A stretch of 43,616 nt of DNA, taken from the NCBI GenBank assembly GCA_032433595.1, contig JASWJB010000345.1, positions 1-43,616 on the forward strand. The letters run 5' to 3'. How positions within the stretch are numbered: the stretch's first letter is position 1; the number at the start of each line of letters is the position of its first letter. This DNA is from Conoideocrella luteorostrata (Eukaryota; Ascomycota; Sordariomycetes; Hypocreales; Clavicipitaceae). Under the pieces are notes generated by a model. It saw only the letters and a list, made by a program, of their open reading frames with translations. It searched no databases and was not told where the DNA came from. Positions 1 to 11,021 of the stretch are shown piece after piece. The translations under genes and the position numbers were made by a program.

Positions 1-807
1 CACACATATATATATATATATATACAAAAAATAAAGACACAGGTTGACCGCACCGCATTATTGACTTTCAAAGTATATGCCTCTTACCATTATCCATTTT
101 TAGCAGCCATCCAGCTCGACAAGGCACATCCACAATCTTGCTTACCCTGCCTACCATGAATGAAGCATTCCCCGGGAATCGTCAGCCCAATTCACACCAA
201 CTACGTCACCTAACTAACTAACGATCCTCACTATCAGGGTCTGCAAATCCCTTCCACGACGGGTAATACCCGCTGTCCGTCTAACTGGTCGGGGCGTCGG
301 CAGTGAGACCGGCGGAGACTCGCCGATGGTGGCTGGGCCGACCGCCGGAGAGAAATGGGAGAGGTGAGAGGCTACCAAGCTTCTGTCATGGCTGAGTCTA
401 GGTCGGGATCCACCCAGCGGCATCCACTGCCTGATTGGGATGAATTTCTTACCAGGCCGAACGTTTAAACTACACTGTCTGCACTGACTAAGGCATAGTT
501 ACAGCTCTAATTATTGCATCCCCAGCACACACGCCAAGCCGAGTGAGGTTATCCCCTGCACAATAACCCATACCCTGTACAAACACACGATAATCTTACC
601 TTCCCATCATACTCTTGTACGCTGACATCATGGGACGCGAGGGACTGGGCTGAGCCGGCTTGGCCTGGTGTAAGCCCTCAAATGGCAAACTTGATATAAA
701 ACCAGGAGCATGCTCGCAATGGAGTCAGTCAACTGGACAAAACAACCTCATCTTCTCATATCCCTTCCCCTTTTTGGACGAACAAAGCTCAGCCAAAACA
801 CACAATC
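1..807. other. Intergenic, upstream of first gene
   Basis: No gene seen. A TA dinucleotide tract lies at about 5-24. A pyrimidine-rich stretch at about 748-777, just before the ATG at 808, looks like the promoter/leader region of the first gene. Short open frames here show no recognisable protein. Confidence 0.6.
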
Positions 808-2632
808 ATGCATCTGTCTTCGACGACGGCAGCAGCAGCAGTCTGCTTCCTAGCTGCGACTGCCGTACATGCCATCCCCCATTATCCGCGAACGCAAGGC
901 GACAACAGCATCAAATGGACGCCGTGCAAGCTTGGAAATACAACCGTTCCCATGGAATGCGGATCCTTGACTGTGCCGCTCGACTATACTGACAAGACGA
1001 GTAATGCCACTCTACAGCTGCAGCTGCAGCGAGCGCCGGCCAAGAAGCCATGCAAGGACACGAAGAGCATACTGTTGAATTTCGGGGGTCCTGGTGCAGA
1101 TGGTATTCTGGATTTCGTGTACTTTTCTGAGAGAATGCAAGCGTATGTATCCTGTTTGAGCGTTCTGTTCTGAGTGTCGCTGTGAATATAAGCTTACTGG
1201 GATCATTAGTGCCACCGGAGGAGGCCATCATCTCATCAACCTCGTTCCTCGGTACGTCATCTCTCCCTAAATAGAGCGAGTCAAAGAAAGAAGGAATATA
1301 AGCAACTAACACAAGCATAAACACAAAACAGCGGAACGAACACAACCCTCCCTTTCTCTTGTTACCAGAACGACCTGCTGCGAAACTCAAACCAACCCCT
1401 CGCGGGCAACGCCTCCAACGTTGCCCTCGGCTTCGTCTGGGAGCGAGCTGCCTTTGTCGGTGTGGATTGCAAGGCTGCCCAAAACAAGACGGGCAGCCTT
1501 ATTGGAACGGCCTTTGTCGCCCGGGATATGATGCGTGTTGTGGATGCGCTTGGGGAAGACGGCATGCTGCGATACTGGGGCGTTTCGTACGGAACCATCT
1601 TGGGCGCTACAGCAGTGGCCATGTTCCCAGATAGGGTCGACAAGATTCTTCTCGATGGAGTTGTTAATCCGTTTGAATATTATGAGAATAAGTATGCGTC
1701 CCCGCTTGTTTCTGTTGAAGAAATGCTATACCGCAGAAAACCAACTCTTGCTCAAATACAACGAGATAATGTTAACATTGGATAGGGAAACCGAGCTATT
1801 TACAGACTCAGACGCCGCATTCAGAGGCTTCATGAAGGGGTGTCTCGCAAATCCCGAACTCTGCCCTCTGGCAAAGAATCAAACTCTTTCCCAGTTGGAA
1901 GATTCCATCTATAGCCTATTTGAGAGGCTCAAGTCCAAGCCCATAGGCATGTCAATCCCAGGATATCCCGGCGGCGGCATCATGATCGACTACAGCCTCG
2001 TCACGTCCATCGTCTACCGTCAGCTATACACCCCGTTCATCTGGCAGACCACAGCGAAATGTCTGAATGGTCTTCTGTCGGGCAACAAGACTGATGCCCA
2101 GCGCTGCCTCGGGGGACTTGATGCGCCGCCCGCAAACGTCAGAGCCGATCAGGAAGCTCTGCAGGGCATCAAATGCGGCGACAACCGCGTCCACACCGCC
2201 AACCTGACCGACATGCTGCCTGTTTTCGAGGGACGCCATCAGAAGAGCCGCTACTTTGGCAGCTCAGCCGATATCGTGCCCGCCACCTGTGCGCAGTGGA
2301 CTATGCCCGCCAAGGAGCGGTATATGGGCGACTTCAACGTGACGCCTAGAAAGCCCGTGCTGGTAATTGGAAATACATATGATCCCATTACCCCGTTGGT
2401 TTCGGCTCGGAATGTGAGCGAAACGTTCAAGGGGAGCGTGCTGCTGCAACATGATGCATATGGACATGACAGCTTGATGCAGGCTTCGCTTTGTACGGCC
2501 AAGGCGATCCGATCGTATTTTAGTAACGGGATCATGCCAGAGCAGGGAACCAAGTGTGGTAATGAGGTTGCTTTGTTTTCTTCTGAAGATGGGTGGGATA
2601 ACGTGATTAAGCAGTTGGAAGAAAGTTCTTAG
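808..2632 (+). CDS. Secreted alpha/beta-hydrolase with TAP-like C-terminal domain
   Basis: Four exons: 808-1142, 1210-1251, 1332-1691 and 1786-2632, giving 527 aa. All three introns (67, 80 and 94 bp) have GT...AG ends and restore one frame. Residues 1-22 form a signal peptide ending in AVHA, so the protein should be secreted. The nucleophile elbow is GVSYGT (Ser near 211). The C-terminal part carries NTYDPITP (acid Asp) and AYGHDS (catalytic His) as in the TAP-like C-terminal domain of tripeptidyl-aminopeptidase-type hydrolases. Cysteines near both ends suit an extracellular protein. Likely role: release of short peptides or amino acids outside the cell. The substrate is not readable from sequence. 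An oxyanion-side GGPG-type motif is also present (FGGPGADG, near residue 93). The next gene follows on the same strand after about 490 bp. Confidence 0.9.
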
Positions 2633-3120
2633 GGTTGATGAATGGAAAGGTAGACCGCAAGTTTGCTTAGTGCGTAACTGCAATGCATCCAAAGAATTAG
2701 AGAGTACTTTATTTTTAGACATTATGAATTTAGATTGGAAAGCGATGACACTGAATCTGCAGCTCAAGACAGGTTTCACAATTTTAATTTAATTTTTGTT
2801 TTGGGTTGGCGTGGACTGATGATCATTAAATCCCATTTCTTGCACAGGGTAACTAACTAGCTGCCAACATTATCAGTGAATGAAGCTCTTGGCTCCAGTG
2901 CGGATGACACTGAAGCATAACTAATAATAGCCCCGCATAACCAACCGCCACCATCCGACCGCAAGGCAGCATATCCACAGACACTCAACTCTCAACTCCA
3001 TACCAACCTCGCCTCGCCTCGCCTCGCCATCTCACGACGAGCAACCTCCTCCCGAACCACTATCACTACGACCTCGCTCATCCAGACACACATTTCGCGC
3101 AGCATCGCACCGCCACCAAC
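2633..3120. other. Intergenic with CTCGC pentamer run
   Basis: 3' flank of the hydrolase and promoter of the Rub1 gene. A short CTCGC tandem run sits at about 3008-3027 in a C-rich leader that continues to the ATG at 3121. No gene seen. Confidence 0.5.
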
Positions 3121-3592
3121 ATGTTAATCAAGTAGGCAAAACAATCTCCCTGGACCAGGCGTCCTAAAAATAGCTCCCCATCAAGCTCAATCTGACATTC
3201 CCTCCTACCAGAGTGCGAACCCTCACCGGCAAGGAGATCGAGCTTGACATCGAAGCCGAATACAAGGTGCGAAGCAGAACATACGAAGATGACCGACCTG
3301 CAATAACGACCCTGCCACTGACCTCCTCCGCTCTCCACAATAACAGGTCTCCCAAATCAAGGAAAAAGTCGAAGAGAAGGAGGGCATCCCTCCAGTTCAG
3401 CAGCGTCTAATCCATGGCGGAAAACAGATGTAAGGGACGGCCCCAGATGTGCATATGAGGCGAAGGGAAAAAAAGACAAATTAGGAGACTGATGATATTA
3501 TGCGTAGGACCGACGACAAGACAGCGGCAGATTATAACCTCGTGGCTGGCGATACATTACATTTGGTCCTTGCGTTGAGAGGGGGGCGCTAA
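3121..3592 (+). CDS. RUB1: Ubiquitin-like modifier Rub1/NEDD8
   Basis: Four exons: 3121-3131, 3212-3266, 3347-3429 and 3508-3592, giving 77 aa. The first exon is only 11 nt. The protein starts MLIKVRTLTGKEIELDIE and ends HLVLALRGGR. It is a single ubiquitin fold. Ala just before the terminal RGG (position 72 of the family) distinguishes NEDD8/Rub1 from ubiquitin, which has Arg there. One residue (Arg) follows the Gly-Gly, so C-terminal processing is needed before conjugation. Known role of the family: attachment to cullins, which activates cullin-RING ubiquitin ligases. Every intron joins in frame, and the order matches the family from end to end, so the gene looks intact. Elongin A, a partner of cullin ligases in other eukaryotes, is the next gene on the opposite strand. 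Confidence 0.95.
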
Positions 3593-4129
3593 ACGGCCAT
3601 GAAGTGAATAGACGAGCGATGAATCAAGTACCGACAATGTTATAATTCCTAGAGGTGGGCGCTTTGATATTCGGGCTGGCTTAACACGGGCATTTCACGT
3701 ACGGGGCCGCAGGCTGCTCACTACATACGATGCGTATTGTGGACGATTTCCTGATGGAGACAGTTCACTAAGCAGAAGAAAAAAAACACTCGAATAAGAG
3801 TACAAATTCCATTTTATGGCGTTGATATGCAAGGGTTTATGTTTCATTGTGACCCTGACAGAGCATTATCAGATTCTTGTCTTCATACAAACTCCATGCC
3901 GGTATATCCCAAATGTAATCGCATCGTAACAGTCCACATAACTTTCGCTGTTGCATCTTCTCTAACCCTCCAAGTCATGTATTATGCAACTCCATTTCAT
4001 AATGCAGATTTGACACCATACAGCATGCCTGATCCATCGCTAGCTCGAACCCATCGAGTCCTATAGTACAGGAAGAAAAAAAAAAAGCTCAAGTCCGTAA
4101 ATGAGTGCATAGTGAAATGCAAAAGTCTT
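3593..4129. other. Intergenic between convergent Rub1 and Elongin A genes
   Basis: The 3' ends of Rub1 (+) and Elongin A (-) face each other across 537 bp. No coding signal beyond short open frames. An A-run lies at about 4075-4086. Confidence 0.5.
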
Positions 4130-5392
4130 TTAGCCCATTCGCTTTTTGGGTCGCATAAATATGTCCACTGCCTTGCGCTTTCGGTGAAGGCTTGCAGAGG
4201 GCATCGGTGGTGGAAATGCTTCAATAGGCGGAGGGGATGACCGCACACTACTAGCATCAACTGGTGGAGGAGTTGTTCGGGTGCGAGGGAGATATTGTGT
4301 GGATTTAGAAGACCCAGAGCGCTGTGCTTCTTTGGCCACTGCCCTTGGTGGAGGACTGGACGAAGGTGATCTGGGTTGCACTTTGGTTATTTTGCCTCTG
4401 AATTTGTTTGAGAGGATACCTGAGCTGCGCTTCACTGGGTTAGACGCAGTGACTGTGGCTGACTTAGTGGGTCGTGATGATGAGGGAGAAGCTGATGATG
4501 ACGCTGCGGCACCAAGTGCACTTGAGTTTTTCTTGGGCATTGAAGCGGATGCTGACTGTGCAGGTGCAGTCTTGTTGTATGCCTGCTTAGAGGGTGCTTT
4601 AGGCATGTCATCATCGAACATGGCATCTTCGTCCTCATCTGACTCAGGTAAGAAGGTTGCCCTTTCCTCATGTTCTGCCATGGCAGATGGCGGTTCTGGA
4701 GACAGGGCAGATGATCGATATGAAGGTTGAGCGGCCCGTCGGTAATCATTGACCATGGAAGCCGGTGCTTTGTGCACCTGGGAGACTCTGGCTGTTCCAC
4801 GACTGGGCCTGGACAGGGCACCATGAATGGTGGCAATCTCTTTGACTTCGCGACGCACTTTGCGCATCACGCTTGCCCCGTTGCTAGTCTTGGTTCGACT
4901 TCCGGCATTGAAGGACAATGTGTTGGAGTGTGCGTCTCGATGCCCACTATACATCTTCTTAACACCCCCGAGCTTCACGGATCTTGGTAGAAGTTTTCGA
5001 TCAATGATTCGACTTGTGTTCTTCTCTTTGTCCTGTCTGAGGCCTGCCAGCGCGCTCTTGAGTTTGTCTTCGCTCTCTTGAAGGGCTGTGTCGTGGTCCT
5101 TTTTGTACTTTTCCCATACTCGATACCACTTGTCAGGGTTCTGAGGCTTGTATGCCTTGGTCTTGTATTCCAAAGGGAAGTCCTTCTCAATAAGCTTGAG
5201 CCATATCTCGCCTGTCTCACCCTGGATTTGTGGCGAATTGAGCTCGACCTGCCGGAGTTGATGTGCACTGTCTATCTTGAGGAGAATATGACGGACAGCC
5301 TTGTAGGGAAGATAGTCTCCTATACTCTCTAGCCCTTTAAGGTTTTTGACACATGAGGCAGTTGCCAGATCGAATAAGGATTTGACAGGCAT
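4130..5392 (-). CDS. Elongin A (RNA polymerase II elongation factor SIII, subunit A)
   Basis: Single exon of 420 aa. The N-terminus holds SLFDLATASCVKNL, a BC-box/F-box-like segment, followed by IGDYLPYKAVRHILLKI and a conserved EIWLKLIEKDFPLEY block, as in the fungal Elongin A family (residues about 5-85). Residues about 90-125 are charged and likely helical. The rest (about 190-420) is low-complexity Ser/Pro/Lys-rich with acidic patches (for example ESDEDEDAMFDDD), and it ends in a basic tail. Known role: Elongin A stimulates Pol II elongation and, with Elongin C and a cullin, helps ubiquitylate stalled polymerase; it acts in the nucleus. The ATG at 5392 is followed at once by the conserved region, so the start is secure. 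Divergent from the TFIIF gene. Confidence 0.88.
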   Translation of the reverse strand: MPVKSLFDLATASCVKNLKGLESIGDYLPYKAVRHILLKIDSAHQLRQVELNSPQIQGETGEIWLKLIEKDFPLEYKTKAYKPQNPDKWYRVWEKYKKDHDTALQESEDKLKSALAGLRQDKEKNTSRIIDRKLLPRSVKLGGVKKMYSGHRDAHSNTLSFNAGSRTKTSNGASVMRKVRREVKEIATIHGALSRPSRGTARVSQVHKAPASMVNDYRRAAQPSYRSSALSPEPPSAMAEHEERATFLPESDEDEDAMFDDDMPKAPSKQAYNKTAPAQSASASMPKKNSSALGAAASSSASPSSSRPTKSATVTASNPVKRSSGILSNKFRGKITKVQPRSPSSSPPPRAVAKEAQRSGSSKSTQYLPRTRTTPPPVDASSVRSSPPPIEAFPPPMPSASLHRKRKAVDIFMRPKKRMG

Positions 5393-6253
5393 TTTGAATG
5401 GGGTGCCAGTTCAGACTCTGCTTGTGAAAGCTGAAACAAGGATGCAAACTATGGCTTTATTCTTCGTTGGAATTGTGAGCTCTCTGTGGATGATATGAGA
5501 ATTGTAAAGTGGCAAGGTGAGAATTTCAAAGTAGTAAGGTGAGAATATGACAGTTGTTTGTTTGTGCATGCTTGATGATGAAGGATGAGAAAAGAGATTG
5601 TGTCCAAGAGGGGGGCAAGAGTCTTTAAATAAGACAACCAGTTATGCTTATCGCAAATCAGCGCCGTACATAGTTTCCGAGGGTGCGAGTACGAAGTAAA
5701 AAGCTTAAAGCTGGACGACTATTGGAAACCGCGAGTGATGATAGCCTGCAGTGGTGAAGTTTGACAGTCGCCTGATGATGAATGAAGGCAAAAGAAGGTG
5801 TGGCTAGTGGCTTTAATGGTCACTTTATCCACCACGTACTTACTCCGTAGAATGCTCCGTATGACATTGACCTGTAGTGGATCAAAGAATGGACACTGGG
5901 GCTGCCTGTACTCCGTAGTGACCAGACATCTTTTGCGATTCCCGGCCTGGGTTTTGTCGTGCGGATGGAGACCCTCCACGTAAAGAGAGAGAATGAGAGA
6001 GAGTCGAAAGCTGGCTTCGCGTACTGCCTGTCCTGGCTGGTTAGCGCCATGGCCCGTGCTTCGGCTACAGTGTCGACGTCCCAATGCAGCTGTGAGCTCC
6101 ACCCTGTTTGTTCCCCAGGCCCACCAAACCAACTTCCAGCCAGCCTGACTCTTCATTTCGTCACAGGCACTCAGTCAGCCTGGCTGCCTTCGACCAAGAC
6201 TTGCCCTCGCGACATCTTAACTCGGCCACGGCGAGCGCCTCACGCACAACAAA
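5393..6253. promoter_or_regulatory. Divergent promoter region, Elongin A / TFIIF beta
   Basis: An 861-bp gap between two divergent Pol II factor genes. It carries two copies of TACTCCGTA (5841-5849 and 5909-5917) and a related CTCCGTA at about 5855. No TATA box is obvious. The open frames inside show no known domain. Confidence 0.5.
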
Positions 6254-7517
6254 ATGGCCGACTCAAATTTCGTCAAGGCGGACCCGGAGGAGGACAAGAT
6301 CATGCCGCCTGCCATGCCAATGGAGGAGGATGACATGTTTGAGGATGCCGGCGATCTCGAATTCTACGACAAGACCACTCCCGGCAATAGTTTCGAAACT
6401 CTTTACCTCGCGCGCGTACCTAAATACATGTGGAACTCCTGGCTACAGATTGCGGAGAGGCTTGGCGATGACGACGAGATCCAGATCGGAACGCTGCGGA
6501 CCTGGAACGAGCCACAGCCTGACGCGACAGTTGAGGGGGGTACCAGAGACGTGACCAAACTTCGCATGCTCTTGAACTCAAACTGTCCGGAGCACCAGTC
6601 TCTTCCAAGAGAGTATGACCTCGATATTTTGGACAGAGAAGTCAAAAATCACTTCATATTCAGCGAGGAGGACTTGCCAGGGTACAAGGCCAAGAACAAA
6701 GAGCGCTCAGAGGCTGCCGCTGCAGGCATTCCCCAATCGCTGTTACGACAAAGGCAGAATCAAGGCGCAGAGAGGACGCCGCGGCCATTTGACCGAAGGG
6801 CTCGGAACCAGCCCTATTACCGCAAAGCTATCCCAAGTTAGCCCAACCCTTGACTGACCAAAAGCGGAAGATGGATAAGCTAATATTTTCAACCTACTGC
6901 AGAGCGGACAAAAGTCTTCGGCAAGGTCCACTATGACGTGCGTGTCGAGCCTCGAAATATACAAGAAGAAGAACGCCTGCTTGCCAAACAAATGTTTGAA
7001 GCCGAACACACCAAGACTAAGCTGCAAATCATAAGCAGGAACAGTGCGTCATCAATCATCAACCCCGGTGCTGCTGGCTCAGCCACCTGGGGTGGAAACT
7101 TCATTGTAAGTTTGAAACCATATTTTTCGGGGAGTTTCTTATTCGCCTTTGGCCATGCTAACAAGAAAATAGAAAAACGCGGCTCCAACTGTCAAGGCCA
7201 AGAAAGGCGAAGTTTTCAAGGCTGCGCGTATTCCCAAGAACCAGCTGCTGGATCTTATCTTCGACTGTTTCCGTCAATATCAGTTTTGGTCCATGAAGGC
7301 GTTGCGGCAGAAACTCGAGCAGCCCGATTCCTATCTTCGCCAGGTGCTCGAAGAGGTTGCCGTGTTGCACAAGAGTGGCCGCTTCGCCAACCACTACGGC
7401 TTGAATGACGCATACAAGGATAAGGCTGGCAATGACGCAAAGGAGGAAGCCGCGGAGGCCGTCGATGACGGTGATGATGACGAAAATGAGGAAATGGAGG
7501 ATGTCCTCCCGTCATAG
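6254..7517 (+). CDS. TFIIF beta subunit (Tfg2/RAP30 type)
   Basis: Three exons: 6254-6836, 6903-7105 and 7173-7517, giving 376 aa. The introns (66 and 67 bp) join in frame. The N-terminus is acidic. Residues about 45-160 form the dimerisation domain (LARVPKYMWNSWLQIAERL, then KNHFIFSEEDLPGYKAKNK). The middle has VHYDVRVEPR. Residues about 275-340 form the winged-helix domain (KAARIPKNQLLDLIFDCF, then YLRQVLEEVAVLHKSG). The tail is acidic (DDGDDDENEEMEDVLPS). Known role: the small subunit of general factor TFIIF, which stabilises RNA polymerase II in the preinitiation complex. It appears complete and intact. Confidence 0.93.
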
Positions 7518-8014
7518 GAAAGAGTCTTCACGCCAAACTTTTACCTACCAAAATGTAACAAAACATATGTTTATGGACGAGTTTGCGTAATTGTGGGCAT
7601 TCTGGCGTTTGAGCAAATAAACCCGCCCGTGCGTGGTGCGTACTAAGGTATACACGCCCTGAATAGATTGGGCTAAGAGAGGTTTAGACTTAATACATTT
7701 GTTGATCATGAGATTGAGATGGCTGGTGATGATGCTTGTGAAACCTAAAATTGCATGCACCAAGTTTTCACATCTAGTCCTGTTGGCGCGGGAACCCTAT
7801 TTTCAACCTAGAACTTTGTTCCTCATAAGCTTCATTTTAAAGCTGGGGAACGCATGATTTAGCATTGGCCCAGGGTATTATCGTATATGAATATCATACG
7901 TAGACCGATCTCCGGATGTCGAGGTGAAGCCAAATTCCCCGCCCCACCACCACCTCGCGGGAACAAACTCTCACACTAAAACCTTCGCGGTTGTCTCCCG
8001 GAGTTCTTCAAAAA
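7518..8014. other. Intergenic TFIIF beta - HAD phosphatase
   Basis: 3' flank of the TFIIF gene and promoter of the next gene on the same strand. No feature is recognised except a C-rich stretch at about 7935-7960 ahead of the next start. Confidence 0.5.
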
Positions 8015-8902
8015 ATGCCTCCGCTCCTACAACGAGTTGCGCGGTGTGCATTCCCACGAATACCCGTTCCAACCATGCGCCTGGTATTTGATTTTGACGG
8101 CACCATCACCCAGAAAGATACTATAGAGGAGTTAGCCCAGTCGGCTATCAACCGCAAGAGGCAGCAAAGCGAACACAATCTACAGCCAGCTTGGGATCAC
8201 GCCGTGAAGCAATACATCCAGGATTATGAGTCGTACAAGTTAAACTACACACCCTCCGAGTTAGAGAGGGGAAGTATTGAAGAAGAAAAGCAGTTTTTGG
8301 CGGGTTTGAAACCCGTCGAAGAAGCTTCGCTAACAAGGGTCTCGGACAGTGGGCTTTTTGCTGGTCTCAAGAGAGAGGACTTGGTTCAAATGGGCGTGGA
8401 AGGTGTGTCTTCAGGACGGATCAAGTTGACTGATGGGTTCGAAGAGCTGTTGGAGGCTGCGAAACAAAAGGGTGCAGATGTGAATGTAGTGTCTGTGAAT
8501 TGGTCTTCGGCATTTGTCCAGGGTGTTCTTCACGGACGCGGCATTGCTGACATTGTTGCAAATAACATTTCTGAGGATGGTCAGATATATGGGCCTTCGC
8601 CAAGTACTTCGAGGCTTACGACAGCATCTGACAAGATGGACGCCCTTTGCGGAACCGGAGGGCGGGACCGACAAGTCTTGTATTTTGGCGACTCGACAAC
8701 CGACATTACATGTCTTTTGCAATTTAATGGAGTTGTTCTGGCTAAGGAGAAAGAAAAGTCTTCATTATTGAAGACGCTTGCTCGGATTGGCGTGGATGTC
8801 CCACATGTTGGAAACATACACTCTCACGCGACTAAGAAGCTTTTTTGGGCGAGGGACTTTCGGGAGGTTCTGCGGAGCGGGATTGCGGACATGCTGAGTT
8901 GA
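8015..8902 (+). CDS. HAD-superfamily phosphatase, Cto1/YCR015C-like
   Basis: Single exon; 295 aa from the ATG at 8015. A second in-frame ATG at 8075 lies five codons before the first HAD motif and would give 275 aa. The extra 20 residues are Arg-rich without acids, so they could be a weak mitochondrial presequence, or translation may start at 8075. Motif I is FDFDGTITQ with both Asp residues, motif II is VVSVNWS, and motif IV is YFGDSTTDI, so the active site is complete. Insert and length fit the phosphoserine-phosphatase-like class of fungal HAD proteins related to yeast Cto1. The substrate is unknown. No intron is needed. Confidence 0.82.
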   Translation: MPPLLQRVARCAFPRIPVPTMRLVFDFDGTITQKDTIEELAQSAINRKRQQSEHNLQPAWDHAVKQYIQDYESYKLNYTPSELERGSIEEEKQFLAGLKPVEEASLTRVSDSGLFAGLKREDLVQMGVEGVSSGRIKLTDGFEELLEAAKQKGADVNVVSVNWSSAFVQGVLHGRGIADIVANNISEDGQIYGPSPSTSRLTTASDKMDALCGTGGRDRQVLYFGDSTTDITCLLQFNGVVLAKEKEKSSLLKTLARIGVDVPHVGNIHSHATKKLFWARDFREVLRSGIADMLS

Positions 8903-11021
8903 ACTCTGGGCGGTAGTACGATGATGAATGATGGCCTGATATTTTAGCTGATGAGCTATGTGGAACTTGACATGATGACTGGACACGTGGCGTAGTAAGA
9001 AGCCACGGTAGGTAACATCCAATTCATTATGGTATACTCCGCAAGCGAACTGGAATTCCATGGAAGCGAAGAGTATGGCTTAGGGTCCAATGAAGGGCTG
9101 TCTCTTACCAAACGGCGAATACTCTTTGGAGGAAACAGAAATCAGATATCGGAGAAACACTTGACGTATGGGAACGATATCTGGAGCAGCAAAAATGGCG
9201 CCGCGGGCCTTGCGATCGCCCGATGGATAGCCGCACGCAAGCGTAGCCAAATTCATGTAATATTTGTCAGAAATGCCTACTGACTTTGTACCAAAGTAGC
9301 TATGAAGCAGGTATGAACAAGTCTTTTCGAACATGTTGAAGATGAGGCTCGTCATGGCTACGCGCTAGACTGGCTCTCCAAGCATATGTTGTCGCGAAAG
9401 CTAAGACGAAAATATGTAGAGTATGCAGTGGCTTTGGAAAGACGGCCTTATCATCAACAGCACTACTCTATAATTGACCCTAATCGTCAATTGTACCACG
9501 GATCGGGTAAGAGGTGCATGTCGGCCTTGTATAAGTCGACTATTGGAAAGGGTATCGAACTAGAAATTTGAAGTGAGTCATCGTATTTATCGACCTAGAC
9601 ATCGCACTAGAGAGAACAAAAGTTTTAGATACTGGCTCCAGCGAGAAACACCGGTCGAGGAAGATGTGATTGAACTGACTCTAGATCATGGAGGCACTGA
9701 CAATACGAGCGTGCCAATGCTGGACGATGTGCTACTGGAACATTTCCAACGTATAGCACCGTATTGTTGGCCTGAACGACTCGGGGGATAAAACCGACAG
9801 CCAACCGTTGATAAAGCAGGGCTCAGGATCACAAGATGTACTAATGAAAGGCTTTGGTTAACTAGAGAAGCTCTGCCAGGGATGTTTGTTCAATAAAAAT
9901 TATATGCACTGGCCAAAACGTCAGAGGGTAACCTATAGAAGAAAGTCCTAACTAATGCACGCGCGTCAGTCTCTGAACATATTTACAAGCTGCTCGTCAT
10001 GTCGTATTGCCGATTGCACGATGTTGAAGAGACGGGAGAATGAATAACGTCGCAAAAACTGGCTCTGTCAGAAGAATACATTATGTTTGGGCATCGAGTT
10101 TTCACTCACAAGTCCTGGAGGGCCTTTCAAGAATGGACCTTTCCGATTGTTTCGAAGCTTGTATTCCATGTAGCGAAGGAGCCAGCCACATATGAAACCC
10201 GAAGGGTCCAATTGGAGTTGAACCCAAACGTTCTGCGACCCTACCCCGAACGATTGGTATAAGAGGCAATTCAATGCCTGCGATCAGGTTCGCCCTACCA
10301 GACCTTGCTTTTATGAATCTCAAATATCATGGCGTATCTTTGTCTAGAGTTGGGCATGGAAGGTTGATCGCAGGCCGGCAGGTCAATCTACCGCGCTCAC
10401 TGCCCACTCCTACAGTTCGCGTCTTGAGAATTTCGTCCAATTTGCGACTGAGACTATTGAGAATTAGCTGGCTTTGCAAACAACTCAAGATCCGAGCTAT
10501 CGGGTCTCAGCCTTACCCACATGTGTATTCGCCCTTGACTGATGTCTCGTTAAGCCCCCAGGACCCTTGACCTGGTAAGCCTCTTACCAAGCGTCAGCGG
10601 TGCATGGCAGCAGCATCTGCGAAAAAAAAAAAAACGACAGAACACAATGTGGTTCCTCCCGACGCAAACACATCTTTCGTGCGATATGAACTCCGTACTC
10701 CGTAGACTGAATGGAATTAAGCGGAGCCCACGTTTACAGACCTCCAGCGTCATTATATCCGAAGCGGTGCGAACAAACGAACTCTTTCCCGATTAGGAAA
10801 TACGTAACCCCGATTACGACCATGCAATGGACGGAGTTTAAATCGAGGACGGAGATAGTTTCAACGTGTTAATTTTTATTTCCTTGTTAATGAAAAGAAT
10901 TGCACTTGTATATAAAGGGGTTGAGTGCGGTGCAAATGCTGCCCAGAAAATTATAACCAACCGCTTCAAACTCTTCATGCCCTCAAAACAGTTCAGACAC
11001 TTCGGACACAACTCAGCAACA
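8903..11021. other. Long gap with unassigned open frames
   Basis: 2.1 kb without a recognised gene. Between 9029 and 9791 on the plus strand several open segments follow one another (9029-9283, 9386-9571, 9573-9791). Pieces such as FEHVEDEARHGYALDWLSKH and YWLQRETPVEEDVIELTLD look protein-like, but they are separated by stops and a frame change and match nothing I know. This may be a decayed gene or chance. The segment near 10689-10704 has overlapping AACTCCGTA/TACTCCGTA. A (A)12 run lies at about 10622-10634. Confidence 0.35.
10909..10918 (+). promoter_or_regulatory. TATA box of the SDR gene
   Basis: TATATAAAGG lies 59 bp before the in-frame ATG at 10977 and 104 bp before the ATG at 11022. 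The spacing fits transcription starting near 10940, so either ATG could be used. Confidence 0.5.

Noticed and set aside
911..1390. Minus-strand open frame of 159 codons across the first gene
   Set aside because: It overlaps the spliced hydrolase exons, whose catalytic motifs and signal peptide are clear; the reverse reading shows no domain.
4281..4730. Plus-strand open frame of 149 codons over Elongin A
   Set aside because: It is the reverse of the low-complexity Ser/Lys-rich region of Elongin A; composition is a mirror effect.
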